Shown in pieces: positions 49,647 through 58,278 of a DNA stretch of 64,000 nucleotides. Every line of letters starts with the position of its first letter. Position 1 is the stretch's first letter. The DNA is taken from assembly GCA_014654775.1 (NCBI GenBank), contig JACVZW010000007.1, positions 570,580 to 634,579 on the forward strand, read 5' to 3'. Source of the DNA: Paracoccaceae bacterium (lineage in GTDB: Bacteria > Pseudomonadota > Alphaproteobacteria > Rhodobacterales > Rhodobacteraceae). The notes under the pieces are model-generated. The model was not told the DNA's origin. It was given only the letters and a program-made list of their open reading frames with translations, and ran no database searches. The position numbers were made by a program, and so were the translations under genes.

Positions 49647-50800
49647 CAGAACCCCGCCTCGCAGGCAGCGACCAGCGCCGCCAGCATCGCGCCGCAGCGC
49701 CCCATCTGCTCCACGCTCACATATTCATCCGGCTTGTGCCCCTGCGCCATGGACCCCGGTCCGCAGATCACCGTCGGCACCCCCAGCCGCGCGTCAAAAA
49801 GGCCCCCTTCCGTGCCAAAGGCCACCTTGATCGTCCCGTTCGCCCCGGTCAGCCCCTTCACGAACTGCACCACCCCCGCATCCGATGGCGTCCCAAGGCC
49901 AGGATAATCCCACAACCGCTCGATCCTAATCTCCGCCTCCGGAAACTCCGCCCTGAACGGCGCCACCACCGCCTCGCACCCCGCCCGGACCTCGTCGATC
50001 AGCCCCGCAACATCCTCCCCGGCCAACGACCTTATCTCCCAATCCGCCACCGCCAGATTGGGCACGATGTTCACCTGCACGCCGCCATTCAGCTTGCCCA
50101 CATGCAGCGTGGTGTAGGGCACGTCATAATCGCCATCGCGCATCCCTTCCGCCGCCACCCGCGCCTGCACGCCGCGCAGCACGCCCACGAAATCCGCCGC
50201 CAGATGCAGCGCGTTCAGCGCCAGCGGCGCCAGCGCCGAATGCCCTTCCCGCCCCACACAGGTCGCACGCAGCGCCACCTTCCCCTTATGCCCGGTCGCC
50301 ACCGCCATTCCGGTCGGCTCCCCCACGATGCACATGCGCGGCCGCACAGGGGCCCCTTCCAGCATCTCGATCATCGACCGCACCCCCATGCAGCCGATCT
50401 CCTCGTCAAAAGACAGCGCCAGATGCAGCGGCACCCGCAACTCCCGCCGCGCCGCGTCCAGCACGGCGGCAATCGCGCAGGCGACGAACCCCTTCATATC
50501 CGCCGTCCCGCGCCCGTAAAGCCGCCCCCCGGCCTCGGTCAATTCAAAGGGCGGATAGGTCCAAGCCTGCCCCTCGACCGGCACCACATCGGTATGCCCC
50601 GACAGCATCACCCCGCCCACATCCGCAGGCCCCACCGTCGCATAAAGGTTGCACTTCCCGCCCGTCTCATCCGGGATCAGCAGCGCCTCCACCCCCGCCT
50701 CGACCAGCAGCCCCGCCACCCAATCCATCAGCGCCCGGTTGGGCCGATGGCTCACCGTGTCGAAGGCGATCAGCCGCTCCAATATCGCGCGCGCGTCCAT
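49646..50800 (-). CDS. argE: Acetylornithine deacetylase (ArgE)
   Basis: The 384-residue M20-family enzyme shows metal and catalytic motifs LSGHTDVVPV, YGRGTADMKGF, SFDEEIGCMG and CIVGEPTG, and a closing CGPGSMAQGHKPDEYV. It removes acetyl from N2-acetylornithine in arginine synthesis; a related succinyl-diaminopimelate desuccinylase is the main alternative, but the motif set favours ArgE. ATG at 50800 is preferred because GGAGG lies 8 bases upstream. It overlaps mnmH by one base. Confidence 0.9.
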   Translation of the reverse strand: MDARAILERLIAFDTVSHRPNRALMDWVAGLLVEAGVEALLIPDETGGKCNLYATVGPADVGGVMLSGHTDVVPVEGQAWTYPPFELTEAGGRLYGRGTADMKGFVACAIAAVLDAARRELRVPLHLALSFDEEIGCMGVRSMIEMLEGAPVRPRMCIVGEPTGMAVATGHKGKVALRATCVGREGHSALAPLALNALHLAADFVGVLRGVQARVAAEGMRDGDYDVPYTTLHVGKLNGGVQVNIVPNLAVADWEIRSLAGEDVAGLIDEVRAGCEAVVAPFRAEFPEAEIRIERLWDYPGLGTPSDAGVVQFVKGLTGANGTIKVAFGTEGGLFDARLGVPTVICGPGSMAQGHKPDEYVSVEQMGRCGAMLAALVAACEAGF

Positions 50801-50899
50801 TCCGGGGTCCTCCATTCCAAACGACACCTAACCGCAAAGCCGCGTGAAGCGGAACCCCCGCCCCTTTCCCGCAGCCGCCCGCAATGCCAAGGTCGCGTC

Positions 50900-51544
50900 A
50901 TGACCCGCTCCGCGATTCCCTTCCTGACCGCCCTCTTCCTCGCCCTGCCTGCCGGGGCTCAGGACACGCCCCCCAGCCCCCGCGACGGCGGCGCGGTGGC
51001 GCAGCTCCTGCAGGCCCATGCCCTCTTCGACCTCGGCCTCGCCCGCAAGGACCCACTTGCCACCCTCGCCGCCGCCCGCCTTGCCGCGGGCATCGCCGCC
51101 ACCGACAGCGACCGCGCCCCCACGCCCCCCGGCGAACCCGTCCCTGCCGCCTATCCCACGGCGGATGTGATGTTCACCGCCGCCAAGGCGCTGGCGCAGG
51201 AGGATGACCTTGCCACCGACCTCGCCGCCCGCACAGTGGCCGAGGTTTCCCGCACCCCCGCCCTCACCGTGATCCGCGCCACCCGTGGCATCGGCGCCGG
51301 CGAAACCCATGTCTGGCAGATCCCCTTCTTCGCCGAAGCGCCCGCTGAACTGGGCCTCTTGGGCGACGGCAAGGCCAATCTCGACCTCGCTGTCACAGGG
51401 GCCGAAGACAGCCCGATCTGCCTCGACACCGCCCCCACAGACCGCGCCTTCTGCAGCTTCCGGCTGACCGAAAACGCCACGCTGACGATCACCGTGACGA
51501 ACCGCAGCGAAACCGCAGCAACCTATAGCCTGCTCACCAACTAA
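50900..51544 (+). CDS. Secreted hypothetical protein, 214 aa
   Basis: The product has a signal peptide (MTRSAIPFLTALFLALPAGA), an alanine-rich helical part (AQLLQAHALFDLGLARKDPLATLAAARLAAGIA), and a C-terminal beta-rich domain (QIPFFAEAPAELGLLGDGKANLDLAVTG, ICLDTAPTDRAFCSFRLTENATLTITVTNRS) with two cysteines that may pair. The C-terminal part resembles a small jelly-roll of the bacterial pre-peptidase type, but no family is certain. ATG at 50900 is chosen from the signal peptide. It stands alone, divergent from argE. Confidence 0.72.
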   Translation: MTRSAIPFLTALFLALPAGAQDTPPSPRDGGAVAQLLQAHALFDLGLARKDPLATLAAARLAAGIAATDSDRAPTPPGEPVPAAYPTADVMFTAAKALAQEDDLATDLAARTVAEVSRTPALTVIRATRGIGAGETHVWQIPFFAEAPAELGLLGDGKANLDLAVTGAEDSPICLDTAPTDRAFCSFRLTENATLTITVTNRSETAATYSLLTN

Positions 51545-51563
51545 ACAATTGAAATTGAACATT

Positions 51564-51618
51564 TGCTGCGCAGCGAAAACCGCAGCAATTCCGCACTATG
51601 CTGCGCAGCGAAAACCGC
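51564..51618 (+). repeat. 20-bp direct repeat TGCTGCGCAGCGAAAACCGC, two copies
   Basis: Exact copies at 51564-51583 and 51599-51618, 35 bp apart. Each contains the palindrome GCTGCGCAGC. Both lie downstream of the secreted-protein gene and upstream of the CTTCATCTTGG element. Confidence 0.85.
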
Positions 51619-51628
51619 GCTCTCTGCC

Positions 51629-51650
51629 CTTCATCTTGGCCCAAATACTC
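51629..51650 (+). repeat. Single copy of the CTTCATCTTGG...AAATACTC repeat
   Basis: The element is identical to the copy at 48502-48523 (CTTCATCTTGGCCC then AAATACTC). It sits between two convergent genes. Confidence 0.8.
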
Positions 51651-51700
51651 ACCTTCCACGCCCATCTCGGGGCGGAACGTCCGCAGGTTCACCCCGCGCC

Positions 51701-51723
51701 GTAGGATGGGCCATTGGCCCATC
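51701..51723. repeat. GTAGGATGGGCC hairpin, solitary copy
   Basis: The 9-bp arms GATGGGCCA and TGGCCCATC enclose one base. The 12-bp sequence GTCCGCAGGTTC lies 10 bases upstream, as it also does upstream of the copy at 61003. It belongs to the same family as the 119-bp array units. Confidence 0.8.
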
Positions 51724-51736
51724 ACCCGAATGAAAA

Positions 51737-51757
51737 ACGCCGCGCAAGGCGCGGCGT
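51737..51757 (-). terminator. Intrinsic terminator of the iolG-like gene
   Basis: Perfect 9-bp arms ACGCCGCGC and GCGCGGCGT with a 3-base loop. On the minus strand the stem is followed by TTTTTCATT, 35 bases after the stop of the dehydrogenase gene. Confidence 0.8.
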
Positions 51758-51791
51758 CCATCGGGCGGGAAACCCCGCCCCAGCCGAAAGA

Positions 51792-52793
51792 TCACAGAAC
51801 TTCCGACAGTTTCACCACCCGCCCCTCGGCGACGGATTTCACCGCCGCATCGGCCAAGGCCAGCGCGATCAGCCCGTCCTCGCCCGTGGGTTCCGCCTTG
51901 CCCGTTCCGGCCATCGCCGCGATGAAGGTGGCGATCTCGGCTGCATAGGCCTCGGTATAGCGGGTCATAAAGAAGTCGTGCAGCGGCGGGCGCGTATAGC
52001 CCGCCCCCGTCGCCACTTCGATGGACACCGGGCGCTGGTTTTCCGCCGACACGGCCCCTTTGGAGCCATGCACTTCGATCCGCTGGTCATAACCATAGGT
52101 CGCGCGACGGCTGTTGGAGATCATCGCCTGCCGCCCACTGGCCGTCTTCAACAGAACCTGAACGCTGTCGAAATCCCCCGCCACGCCGATGGCCGGATCG
52201 ACCAGCACCGCCGCCGTGGCCACCACCTCGGTGATCTCCTCGCCCAGCAGGAACCGCGCCATGTCGAAATCATGGATCGTCATGTCGCGGAAGATGCCGC
52301 CCGACCGCTTGATATAATCCACCGGCGGCGCGCCGGGGTCGCGGCTGGTGATCACCACCATCTCAACATCGCCCACCGTGCCCTTGTCGATCTCCGCCCG
52401 CACCGCGCGGAAATGCGGGTCGAAGCGGCGGTTGAAGCCCACCATCAGCGTCCCCTTATGCGCCCGCACCACCTCCAGACAGGCCTTCACGCGGGCGAGG
52501 CTCAGGTCGATGGGCTTCTCGCAGAAGACGGCCTTGCCCGCCTTCACGAACCGCTCGATCAGGTCGGCATGGGTATCCGTCGGCGTGCAGATCACCACCG
52601 CGTCGATGTCCTTTGCCGCTTCGATCGCCTCGATCGTCCGCACGTCGCAGCCATATTGATCCGCAATCGCCTGCGCCGCCGCAGGCATGGCATCCGCCAC
52701 CGCCACCAGCTTTGCCTGCGCATCGCCCGTCACCGCCTTTGCATGCACCTTGCCGATGCGCCCCGCGCCCAAAAGCCCGAACCTGATCGCCAT
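51792..52793 (-). CDS. iolG: Inositol 2-dehydrogenase-like Gfo/Idh/MocA oxidoreductase
   Basis: The 333-residue protein has the Rossmann loop FGLLGAGRIGKVHA and the family's catalytic loop CEKPIDLS with its lysine. FNRRFDPHF, GGIFRDMTIHDFDMARFLLGEE and a final HDFFMTRYTEAYAAE block match IolG most closely. It oxidises myo-inositol (or a related polyol) with NAD. ATG at 52793 follows AAGGAG by 8 bases; an upstream ATG three codons earlier is weaker. The SDR gene upstream is in the same direction, but other iol genes are not here, so a different sugar substrate is possible. Confidence 0.85.
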   Translation of the reverse strand: MAIRFGLLGAGRIGKVHAKAVTGDAQAKLVAVADAMPAAAQAIADQYGCDVRTIEAIEAAKDIDAVVICTPTDTHADLIERFVKAGKAVFCEKPIDLSLARVKACLEVVRAHKGTLMVGFNRRFDPHFRAVRAEIDKGTVGDVEMVVITSRDPGAPPVDYIKRSGGIFRDMTIHDFDMARFLLGEEITEVVATAAVLVDPAIGVAGDFDSVQVLLKTASGRQAMISNSRRATYGYDQRIEVHGSKGAVSAENQRPVSIEVATGAGYTRPPLHDFFMTRYTEAYAAEIATFIAAMAGTGKAEPTGEDGLIALALADAAVKSVAEGRVVKLSEVL

Positions 52794-52841
52794 TTGCCTC
52801 ACTCCTTCGCCACTCTCGGCCTGTTCATCGCCCGCAAGGCG

Positions 52842-53624
52842 TCATGCCCCATAGGCCCCATTCACATTCTGATCGAAATCCACCAGCGCCCCGGTCATCA
52901 CGCCCGACTCCGCCGACAGCAGATAGGACACCAGCCCCGCCACATGGCCCGGCTTCACCAGCATCCCGAAGGGCTGCGCCGCCTCCGCCTTGGGCAGCCA
53001 GTCCGGCCCCGCCCCGTGGAACTGCCGCTGGATCGCATCCTCCCCCGGCGTGTCCATCCAGCCCACATTCACCCCGTTCACCCGGATGCGATGGGCGCGC
53101 AGAGCGTTGGCGCTGTTCTTCGTGATATTGGCCAGCGCCGCCTTGCTGGCCGAATAGCCCGCAAGGAAGGGCTGCCCGCAATGGCTGCTCATCGTCACGA
53201 TATTCACCGCCGATGCCGGATGGCCTGCCGCCACCGCCGCCTGCGCAAAGCGCTGCAGGGCAAAGAACGGCCCCTTGGCATTGGTGTCCATCAATTCGTC
53301 CCACCCCTCGGGCGTCGTCTCAAGGATTGACCCGCGCGCCGTGGACGCCGCCGCATTGACCAGCGCATTCACCGGACCGAACCGCATCAGCGCCCGCTCC
53401 ACCAGTTCCGCCGCCTGCCCCGCATCCGCCATGTCAGCAGGCAGGAACCGCGCATCCGCGCCACTGGCGCGCAAGCCTTCCGCCGCCGCTTCGCCCTTCG
53501 TCACATCCCGGCCCGAAATCACCAGCTTCCGGCACCCCTCGGCCACCAGCCGCTGCGCGATGGCCAGACCAAGGCCCTGCCCCCCGCCCGTGATGACGGC
53601 CACCGTCCCCGCATGATCCGGCAT
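52842..53624 (-). CDS. Short-chain dehydrogenase/reductase
   Basis: The 260-residue product has TGGGQGLG (residues 12-19), the NNAG-equivalent NAAAS and the catalytic set S146/S147, Y157 and K161 (SSHCGQPFLAGYSASK). Classical SDRs of this length oxidise or reduce sugars, alcohols or ketones with NAD(P). It lies 48 bp upstream of the iolG-like gene on the same strand, so both may serve one sugar or polyol route. Confidence 0.9.
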   Translation of the reverse strand: MPDHAGTVAVITGGGQGLGLAIAQRLVAEGCRKLVISGRDVTKGEAAAEGLRASGADARFLPADMADAGQAAELVERALMRFGPVNALVNAAASTARGSILETTPEGWDELMDTNAKGPFFALQRFAQAAVAAGHPASAVNIVTMSSHCGQPFLAGYSASKAALANITKNSANALRAHRIRVNGVNVGWMDTPGEDAIQRQFHGAGPDWLPKAEAAQPFGMLVKPGHVAGLVSYLLSAESGVMTGALVDFDQNVNGAYGA

Positions 53625-53730
53625 GATCCCCCCTTCGGAACCCGAAGCCCCTGAGCGGAACCTCTATTCCATTTCAATCCAATTTCAACCCAAATATTCC
53701 ATCCGGGCCGCCTCACCCTGACGAAGATCG

Positions 53731-54525
53731 TCAGACCAGCCCCAGTTCCGCATCCGACGCGATCCGGTCGTACTTGTCCTTGGGTGGCATCGGCCGCCCG
53801 CGCCAATCCGGCTGGAACACAAAGGAGGACAGCGCCCGCCCCTCTGGCAGCGCCCCGTTCCCCTTGCCCACGGCATAGTCGTAGTACAGCTTCACGATCT
53901 CTTCCGCCGTTACCTGCTGCGCCGCCGGATGCGCCAGACAGGCCTCCCGCCACCGCGCCACGCGGGCGAATGCCGGATCGTCGGGCAGGGCGAACCCCTC
54001 GTAATAGTCCAGAAACCAGAACCGCATCATCAAGGGGGTATAGACCGCCTCCGCCCAACCGAAGCGGTCGAACAGGAACACCCCATCCGGACTGTGATGC
54101 CGCAGCATGTCATCCAGCCAAGCGTATTGATCCAGCAGCGCCTGCCGCTTCGCCGCAGCCTGCGCCCGGTCGCGGTTCATCACGTAAAGATAGCCCGCAT
54201 TCCCGAACGGCCCTTCGCGGGTGATGAACAACCGCTCCACCGCCCGTTCGTAAGGATCGGTCCGCGCCACCGGCACCTCGGGGAACCGCTCTTCGAAATA
54301 GCGCATCAGGACGAGGCTTTCCTTCAGGATGCGCCCATCCTCCAACTCCAGCACCGGAAGCGCCGTCGTCCCCCGCGTCTTGGCCAGCAACTCCGGGTCA
54401 CGCGGGCGCGTGATATCCACCACGCGGAACTCCACGGCGTCGCGCAGCCCCTTCAGCGCCAGCAATATCTCCACCCGCTGCGAAAAGGGGCAGACGGGGA
54501 TGTGGTGGATGATCGGCTTGCCCAT
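53731..54525 (-). CDS. Glutathione S-transferase-family protein
   Basis: The 264-residue product has an N-terminal thioredoxin-like domain (IIHHIPVCPFSQRVEILLALKG, with VCPFS as active-site region, GTTALPVLELEDGRIL with the cis-proline, ESLVLMRYFEERFP) and an all-helical C-terminal domain. Activity and substrate are not evident. ATG at 54525 follows GGGAGG by 5 bases. The frame stays open upstream but encodes no family sequence. Confidence 0.87.
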   Translation of the reverse strand: MGKPIIHHIPVCPFSQRVEILLALKGLRDAVEFRVVDITRPRDPELLAKTRGTTALPVLELEDGRILKESLVLMRYFEERFPEVPVARTDPYERAVERLFITREGPFGNAGYLYVMNRDRAQAAAKRQALLDQYAWLDDMLRHHSPDGVFLFDRFGWAEAVYTPLMMRFWFLDYYEGFALPDDPAFARVARWREACLAHPAAQQVTAEEIVKLYYDYAVGKGNGALPEGRALSSFVFQPDWRGRPMPPKDKYDRIASDAELGLV

Positions 54526-54589
54526 GGGCGCCTCCCTTGGCCGGATGCTGCACGCATCCTGCCCCGCCCGCGCCCCTGCCCGCAAGGGC

Positions 54590-55774
54590 TCAGCCGGACA
54601 GACCCGCCTCCGCGGCAATCTCGCGCGCCGATTTCCGCGCCCGTTCCGTGGCCGATTTCAACTGCCCGCAGGCCGCCATGATATCCTCGCCGCGCGGGGT
54701 GCGGATCGGGCTTGCATAGCCCGCCTTGTAGATGATGTCGGCAAAGGCCTCGATCCGCTCCCAATCCGACCGCTCATAAGGCGCGCCGGGCCATTCGTTG
54801 AAGGGGATCAGGTTGATCTTCGCCGGAATCCCCGCGATCAGCTTCACCAGCCGCCGCGCATCCGCATCGCTGTCATTCACGCCCTTCAGCATCACGTATT
54901 CAAAGGTGATCCGCTCGGAATTCGACAGGCGCGGATAGTCCCGCAGCGCCTCCAGCAGCGTGGCGATGTTCCACTTCTTGTTGACTGGCACCAGCCTGTC
55001 CCGCACCTCATCGGTCGTGGCGTGGAAGGACACCGCCAGCAGACAGCCGATCTCCTCCGCCGTCCGCGCAATCTCAGGCACGATGCCCGATGTGGACAAA
55101 GTGATCCGCCGCCGCGACAGCGTCAGCCCTTCATTGTCCATCACCACTTTCATGGCATCCCGGACATTCTCGAAATTATACAGCGGCTCGCCCATCCCCA
55201 TCAGGACGACATTGGACACCAGCCGCGTCTCGTCCTTGGGCTCCCCCGGCTTCGGCCATTCGCCCAGATCGTCGCGCGCCAGCATGACCTGCCCCACGAT
55301 CTCGCCCGCGGTCAGGTTCCGCACCAGTTTCTGCGTCCCGGTATGGCAGAAGGAACAGGTCAGCGTGCACCCCACCTGGGATGAAATGCACAGCGTCCCC
55401 CGGTTCTCCTCCGGGATATAGACCGTCTCCACCTCATGCCCGCCCGCGATCCGCACCAGATATTTCCGGGTCCCATCGGCGGAAATCTGGCGCGACACCA
55501 CCTCCGGCACCTCGATCACGAAATGATCGGCCAGCAGGGCGCGGTAATCCTTCGCCAGATTGGTCATCGCCGCGAAATCGCGGATGCCGAAGTGATAGAC
55601 CCATTGCCAGATCTGCCCCAGCCGCATCTTGGCCTGTTTCTCGGGCGTTCCCGCCGCGACCAAAGCGTCCCGCAACTGCTCGCGCGTCAGTCCGACGATA
55701 TTGGTCTTCCCCCCCTCCGGCAGCTTGCGCGGAAGGGTCAGAACGTCCTGCGTGATGGGCGCATTTGCGGTCAT
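54590..55774 (-). CDS. rlmN: 23S rRNA (adenine2503-C2)-methyltransferase RlmN
   Basis: The 394-residue radical-SAM protein carries the [4Fe-4S] cluster cysteines C136, C140 and C143 in [50 protein letters not shown], and the second catalytic cysteine C369 in IMAACGQL. It methylates A2503 of 23S rRNA and A37 of some tRNAs. The start at 55774 gives the usual alphaproteobacterial N-terminus. The divergent ParD gene is about 140 bp away. Confidence 0.96.
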   Translation of the reverse strand: MTANAPITQDVLTLPRKLPEGGKTNIVGLTREQLRDALVAAGTPEKQAKMRLGQIWQWVYHFGIRDFAAMTNLAKDYRALLADHFVIEVPEVVSRQISADGTRKYLVRIAGGHEVETVYIPEENRGTLCISSQVGCTLTCSFCHTGTQKLVRNLTAGEIVGQVMLARDDLGEWPKPGEPKDETRLVSNVVLMGMGEPLYNFENVRDAMKVVMDNEGLTLSRRRITLSTSGIVPEIARTAEEIGCLLAVSFHATTDEVRDRLVPVNKKWNIATLLEALRDYPRLSNSERITFEYVMLKGVNDSDADARRLVKLIAGIPAKINLIPFNEWPGAPYERSDWERIEAFADIIYKAGYASPIRTPRGEDIMAACGQLKSATERARKSAREIAAEAGLSG

Positions 55775-55883
55775 GGGTCTTTGTCCTGAACGGCAGGGAA
55801 GGCGTTGATATAGGGGATTCGCCCGAAAAACGAAAGCCACCCCCCGCGCCCCCGCCTTGACCCCTGCCCACCCGCCCCACATA

Positions 55884-55894
55884 CTACTCAGTAG
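55884..55894. promoter_or_regulatory. Likely ParD operator palindrome
   Basis: CTACT-C-AGTAG is a perfect 5-bp inverted repeat centred 25 bases before the parD start codon, in an AT-richer patch (ACATACTACTCAGTAGC). ParD proteins usually repress their own promoter through such palindromes. Confidence 0.5.
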
Positions 55895-55913
55895 CACCGG
55901 AGAGAGCCTGAAG

Positions 55914-56177
55914 ATGACCGTCAAATCCTCCATCTCCCTGACCGACCAGCAAGATGCCTTCGCCCGCCGCCTCGTCGCCGAAGGCCGCTACAGCAGCCTC
56001 AGCGCGGTGATCCAGCACGGGCTGGAACTGGTCCAGCGCGAATCCGACGAAACCGAGGCGCTCCGTCTCCTCCTGCAACAGCGACGGCAGGAACCATCGA
56101 TCTCACCCGAGGAAATGGCTCAGCGGATCGAAGCCATGTTCAAGGAAAGGCGAAAGGAACGTGGTTTGGAGGCATGA
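55914..56177 (+). CDS. parD: ParD-family antitoxin (ribbon-helix-helix)
   Basis: The 87-residue product has an N-terminal ribbon ([13 protein letters not shown]) and helix ([24 protein letters not shown]) that form the RHH DNA-binding dimer, and a charged C-terminal tail ([19 protein letters not shown]) suited to wrap the toxin. It neutralises ParE and represses the operon. ATG at 55914 follows GGAGAGAG. Its end overlaps parE by 17 bases. Confidence 0.9.
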   Translation: MTVKSSISLTDQQDAFARRLVAEGRYSSLSAVIQHGLELVQRESDETEALRLLLQQRRQEPSISPEEMAQRIEAMFKERRKERGLEA

Positions 56178-56511
56178 GTTCGTTACCAGTGCGCTACGTG
56201 ACCTAGACGTTATAGGTCGCTTTATCGAGTTGAATGCCTTGGACCGCGGAGAGTCGGCAGAACGCGCTCTCTCGATGGGCCAGTCGAGAGTCCAGAAGAT
56301 ACTGACTTCCGCCAAAGCCCTGACGCGTGCGCCCTATCAGGGCACGCGCCTTCCCGGTTACGGGCCGGGTATTCGCCGCGTTACCAAGGACCGGACCATC
56401 TTCTATTTCGACCTGATCGAAGACAGGCAAACGCTCCGCATCCTCGCCATCTTCTTCGGCGGGCAGGACCATGACGCCCGCATCCTCGCCCGCCTCCTGA
56501 CGCCAGACTGA
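56161..56511 (+). CDS. parE: ParE/RelE-family toxin
   Basis: The 116-residue product has the ParE layout: N-terminal helices (RDLDVIGRFIELNALDRGESAERALSMGQ), then APYQGTRLPGYGPGIRRVTKDRTIFYFDLIEDRQTLRILAIFFGGQDH. ParE toxins block DNA gyrase. A GTG start at 56161, preceded by GAAAGGAAC, overlaps parD; the ATG at 56174 is in another frame and stops quickly. The coding sequence is visibly less GC-rich than its neighbours, consistent with acquisition. Confidence 0.87.
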   Translation: MVWRHEFVTSALRDLDVIGRFIELNALDRGESAERALSMGQSRVQKILTSAKALTRAPYQGTRLPGYGPGIRRVTKDRTIFYFDLIEDRQTLRILAIFFGGQDHDARILARLLTPD

Positions 56512-56519
56512 AACGAAAA

Positions 56520-56538
56520 GGCCCCCGAAGCGGGGGCC
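56520..56538 (-). terminator. Intrinsic terminator of the IalB-like gene
   Basis: The arms GGCCCCCG and CGGGGGCC with a 3-base loop lie in the 53-bp spacer between convergent parE and the IalB-like gene. On the minus strand the stem is followed by TTTTCGTTT. Confidence 0.8.
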
Positions 56539-56564
56539 CAAATCCGTTCCTGCCGCGCAGGCCC

Positions 56565-57098
56565 TTACTGGCAGCGCGTCTCGGCCTCGGTCATTGCGGC
56601 GGTGAAACCGCGCAGGCTGAAAGTATCCTTGGTCTGCGTGCCCCGGTCCGACCGGGCCGAAAGCACCGCCGTCGACCCCGCCTTCATCGCCGCGAGCAGC
56701 TGCGCATCCGCCTCCGGCGTCGCGGGCCACGCCCATTCGCCATCGGTGAACAGGTCATAGGCATTGCCATCCACTTCCATCTGCACGGTCGACCCGTTGG
56801 CGAAAGGATAGCCGCCGGTAAAGGACACCTCGCCCGGACGCCCGGGCCGGAAGGTCACGAACAGCAGGATATCGCCGCGCCGCACCGAAACCGGCTGCCC
56901 GTCGCGGGTGTTGACCGTCTCCTTCGGGACGGTCACGCCCCAGCATTCCTTCGGTTCCTCTTCGGTGAAGACGTTCCAGTCCGACGTCACCGCCACGCGG
57001 TTGTCGGATTCCTGCGCAAACACCGTCACAGGGGCCGCAAACGAAACGGTCGCCGCAATCAAAGCAGCGCCAGCGACGCGGCCGAACAGGGTGGTCAT
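56565..57098 (-). CDS. Invasion-associated locus B (IalB)-family periplasmic protein
   Basis: The 177-residue product has a signal peptide (MTTLFGRVAGAALIAATVSFAAPVTVFAQ) and an IalB-type beta domain: DWNVFTEEEPKECWGVTVP, LFVTFRPGRPGEVSFTGGYPF, a DLFTDGEWAWPATPEAD turn and a closing TFSLRGFTAAMTEAETRC. Two cysteines (C58 region and the last residues) may be joined. The family's biochemical role is not known; in Bartonella a member supports erythrocyte invasion. ATG at 57098 is chosen from the signal peptide. Confidence 0.85.
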   Translation of the reverse strand: MTTLFGRVAGAALIAATVSFAAPVTVFAQESDNRVAVTSDWNVFTEEEPKECWGVTVPKETVNTRDGQPVSVRRGDILLFVTFRPGRPGEVSFTGGYPFANGSTVQMEVDGNAYDLFTDGEWAWPATPEADAQLLAAMKAGSTAVLSARSDRGTQTKDTFSLRGFTAAMTEAETRCQ

Positions 57099-57279
57099 GG
57101 GGTCGGGCCTCCGCATTTGCCTCTCATCCGCCCACCGCCCTCGCTACCCTACGGATAGACGGGCCTTTTCCTGTGGCGCGGACCTTGCCAACTCGATATC
57201 CCCTTGTAACCGATGAAGACCATTGCGCGAAAGCCCCATGGGCAACAATTCGCGCATCTGTGAGCAAGGATTCCCGATC

Positions 57280-58278
57280 ATGCCCGCCCCCCACCCGATG
57301 ATCGAGCTTTGGCGCGGCTCGCTTCTGGAAAGCACCCATGCCGGTCACGCCGTGATCTGCGACGCATCCGGCGACATCGTCGAAAGCTGGGGCGATCCGG
57401 GCGCCGTGATCTTCCCCCGCTCCTCCTGCAAGATGATCCAGGCCCTGCCCCTCCTCGAATCCGGCGCGGCCGAGGCACACGGCCTCACCGACCGGCAGAT
57501 CGCGCTGGCCTGCGCCTCCCATCAGGGCGCGGCGATCCATACCGAGGCCGTCACCCGCTGGCTTGCCGACCTTGGCCTCTCCGATGCCGATCTGCGCTGC
57601 GGCGCGCATGAACCCTATGACACCGCCGAACGGAACCGCCTCATCAAGGCGGACGAAAAGCCCTGCCAGTGCCACAACAACTGCTCGGGCAAACATGCAG
57701 GCTTCCTCACCCTCAACCGCCACCTGAAGGGCGACGCGGAATATGTCGAGGTGGACCACCCCGTCCAACGCGCCGCCAAACAGGCGCATGAAGAGGTGAC
57801 GGGCGAAACCTCCCCCGGCTATGGCATCGACGGCTGCTCTGCCCCCAACTTCGCCACCTCCGTCCACGGCCTTGCCCGCGCCATGGCGCGCTTCGCCACA
57901 GCCACGGGCACGGGCGATGCCCGCGACCGCGCGATGCACCGCCTGACCCGCGCCATGGCGCACTACCCGGAAATGGTCGCGGGCGAAGGCCGCGCCTGCA
58001 CCGAACTGATGCGCGCGATGGAGGGCCGCGTGGCGATCAAGACCGGGGCCGAGGCCGTCTTCATCGCCATTGTGCCGGAACGCCAAATGGGCATCGCGCT
58101 GAAAGTCACCGACGGCGGCACCCGCGGCGCCGAAGGCGCGATCACCGCGCTGTTGGTCAAACTCGGCGTCCTCGACGCCAACCACCCCGCCGCCAAGAAA
58201 CGCCTCGATGCGGTGCAAAAGAACTGGCGCGGCCGCGAAACGGGCATCCTCCGCGCCGCCCCCGGCTTTCCCGGCTGA
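57280..58278 (+). CDS. L-asparaginase of the Rhizobium etli (AnsA/COG4448) type
   Basis: The 332-residue protein shows the COG4448 motifs: ELWRGSLLESTHAGHAVI near the start, a serine-hydrolase-like RSSCKMIQALPLLESGAA (S-x-x-K), CHNNCSGKHAGFL with its cysteines, GIDGCSAPNFA and a late KTGAEAVF. It hydrolyses asparagine to aspartate and ammonia in the cytoplasm, unrelated to enteric asparaginases. The start at 57280 has AAGGA nine bases before it; two earlier in-frame ATGs would add residues not typical of the family. Confidence 0.9.
   Translation: MPAPHPMIELWRGSLLESTHAGHAVICDASGDIVESWGDPGAVIFPRSSCKMIQALPLLESGAAEAHGLTDRQIALACASHQGAAIHTEAVTRWLADLGLSDADLRCGAHEPYDTAERNRLIKADEKPCQCHNNCSGKHAGFLTLNRHLKGDAEYVEVDHPVQRAAKQAHEEVTGETSPGYGIDGCSAPNFATSVHGLARAMARFATATGTGDARDRAMHRLTRAMAHYPEMVAGEGRACTELMRAMEGRVAIKTGAEAVFIAIVPERQMGIALKVTDGGTRGAEGAITALLVKLGVLDANHPAAKKRLDAVQKNWRGRETGILRAAPGFPG

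Larger units (their letters stand above)
51545..51791. other. Repeat-rich gap between two convergent genes
   Basis: This 247-bp spacer contains four different repeats: a 20-bp direct repeat (51564, 51599), one CTTCATCTTGG element (51629), one GTAGGATGGGC hairpin (51701) and a terminator (51737). No gene is supported. Confidence 0.7.
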
